Origin: Anisus vortex
Lineage: Eukaryota > Mollusca > Gastropoda > Planorbidae
Reading direction: 5' to 3'
Length of the DNA: 64,000 bases
Assembly: GCA_949126835.1 (NCBI GenBank)
Contig: OX421500.1
Coordinates: forward strand, 32,594,141 to 32,658,140
Shown: piece after piece, positions 54,801-57,800 of the stretch
How the letters are laid out: the number at the start of each line of letters is the position of its first letter
How positions within the stretch are numbered: the first letter of the stretch is position 1
Notes under the pieces: model-generated
Told to the model about the DNA's origin: nothing
The model's database searches: none
The model's input: only the letters and a program-made list of their open reading frames with translations
Translations under genes and position numbers: made by a program

Positions 54801-57800
54801 TAAGCATTGTCTATTATTAAACATCAGTCTGTTTATGGGGGAGTGAATGTTTGTCATACAGACACACAACTAGTTTCCATTTTTTTTATAGATTTATTAT
54901 AAAAATATAAACAGTAACATTGTTGACGTCAACTTTTCTTGACCTCCATGTCAAAAACTGTCAAACTTTTTCAAACTTCCCCTTCCCCCTATTTAATTGA
55001 CATAATTAATGGACAATCAATAAGGCCAACAGCCTTTTTCCCTTCTCTTCCAAGTCTTTGTTTCTGTTGAGGTATCTCTGAAACTAAGCTTCCCTGGGTT
55101 TTCACTGGGTTGCATTTTGAGATCTTCCTTAGAAGAGACACCTCTTTGACCAAGCTCATTTTAGGATTGGCATATCTACGGTTTCTGAAGTGTTGGGTCT
55201 CTCACTATATTATTATAGAGTCGATATCCCTACAACCAACCCTCCTTTTTTACCTGGTCTTGGAAGTGGCAGGATACTCCCCAAATGTTTACATTTCTCC
55301 ATTTGTATTTAAAGTTATCAATTGTAATTGGTTCTTCTTTACTAGGGGCTCCCATACATCTTTACTACCAGACCCCTTGATTTTTATGGGGCATGGTGGC
55401 CCAGCGGCAGCACATTTGGGAGACATACCAAAGGTTCTGAATTCAAATCCTGGTCATGGCTAGGATTTTTCCCCGGGACCGGAGAGTGTCTCTGAGTCTA
55501 CCCAGCTCTGATGGGTACCTGACATTAGTGCTGGTCACATAATCCTGTAGTATGCTATGGCCATAGAAACTGGTGAATGCTGTTTCGCCGGTCCTATCAC
55601 CAATTTGGTACTACGTTACTTTACTTTTTACCCCTTGTTTAGGCCTTTTATTTTTAGTTATCTCCCCCACATCTTAAAAAAAAAACAACATATCCACAAG
55701 ATTTAGTTCACATTAATTATCTACATTTTAGTGTTGTCTAATATTTCTAATATTTTGATGTGCTGCTTATCCTCATTGGTAGGCTCACCTCATGCTTTTA
55801 ACCATTGTCTTATATAAAATGTTTATGAATAGAAGGCAAGTAATTTAAAGTTGTTAACTCTATGAAATGTCATGTCAATAAACTATTTATAAACTTTCAA
55901 ATATTATTCTAGCTAACAAGACTCCTTGTGAAGTAAGAGCTATTGTAAAAAAATGTCTTGACACTCAAGTTTGTGAATCAAATGGAACCACATCTTATTG
56001 CATGTAATTATTGAACTTTTTATTAATTCATAAGTTTTCTAGAATAATTCTTTTAACAAACAAAAATCAGCTATAGGAAATATTTGAGCCTACACTTGAA
56101 TCAATTAAGCTTACTATCACACTGAACTCTGTAAGGGGAATCCACTGATCTATAAAAAGAATGGATTGCGCCTTCTTAATAAATTGGTCTGAGAAATGTG
56201 AAGAAATGCACTGATCTATAGAAGAAAGGAAAAACTAACAATTTCCACTGCACTTACCGATATAAACAAAATTGTGTCTAAAACTTACTGTGCCACTGAT
56301 CTATAAATAGATCGGAACGAAATCTATGTTGCTGCCATTTTACACAATATGCAAATGGATTCTTGCTGTCAAGCTTCTGACTTCTTATTAATAATATAAA
56401 ACTAACAATAATACGATCAAAAGAAAACAAATACCAAACAATAAAAAAGATAATAATAAAAAAAGTAAACAGCAATATTTCGCAGTACGGAAAAACCCGG
56501 TCCCGAACACACACTAAATTTGAAAGCATTTCAAAGGGACATCATTTGGAAACTGCGCCCATTGTATAACCTTAACATACGGTGATTAGTAATAGGTCTA
56601 AGTTTATTTTTATTTTTTTAAATTACGAATTAAGCAATATTGTTGAAAAAATAAAACTTTATTTTGGAGGACGTTTCCAATTTATACTTTTAACTTTTAA
56701 CCCGATTAGTCAAACGGCTTAGGAGAATATAGAGCAGAAACAAACATCTAAATAAATAAACAAACTCACGGTAATTATATATATATTGATCAGTGCAGTA
56801 GAAAAAAAATGGTGGAAATTTCTTCAAGAATTTTACTTCCATGCCCTATCCATTCTTTTTATAGATCAGTGGGGGAATCATTATGGCACAACAAAGCATT
56901 CAAGAGTTTTACTATTCACTTTCTGTGATCTGTGATCAGGCCTAATCTCTGTTATTGATATATGATATATAAGAGTACAAGTTAATGATCATTTACCTTG
57001 TGATGGAGAAAGAAAAATTGAAATTGACAAGCTTAGTTCCCCTACCCATTCAATTTGTTGGCAATTACTGGACTACTAATTATATAATGACAATGCAAGT
57101 GACTAAGTAAGACGGACACAGTTAATTTTTTTTATCCCTCCCCCCCCCCAAAAAAAAACAACAACAACAAACAAACAAACCCACTTTAAAGATACCTTGC
57201 AATTCAAGATAATAAACAGCAATAGTACAAAAGTGGTTCATTTAACAAAAAGGGGCCTAGTTCTCAGTGATATTGTTGGACGAATTCAAATCCTACTACT
57301 AAATATAATAATTCATTGTATTATATAGATATGTAAATGTATGTGTGTAGGCCTATTATATAAAAAAAAAATATGTTTAATAATAAATTTAAAAGAATTG
57401 AATATACATTTTATAAATAGAAGACAATTGAAACTCATTGTTTTCCTTTTTTTTTCCTTAGAGTTCCAACTTCAAGTAAGTATTTAATTTTATCTTTTGT
57501 TTAAATTGAAACATAATGTTGTGGTTTTTGTTAATAAAGATAAAAATTGCCTTCAAAAAATGTGCAACATGCTTATAATATTATTAAAAATATGTTTACA
57601 TAGCAACTCATGCAATAGTAGGGCTTTAGTTTCTGGAGACAAAATGGTGTTGGGTTAAGAGACTATTGGATAATGGGTGTATGAATTACCATTACATTTT
57701 GGGAAAATACACAAATGTGATACAACTCCAAGTAATGGTATTGAAGTAAACAAAATATGATATTTAGTATTTGGTGTTTCATATATTAATAAAATCTAAT

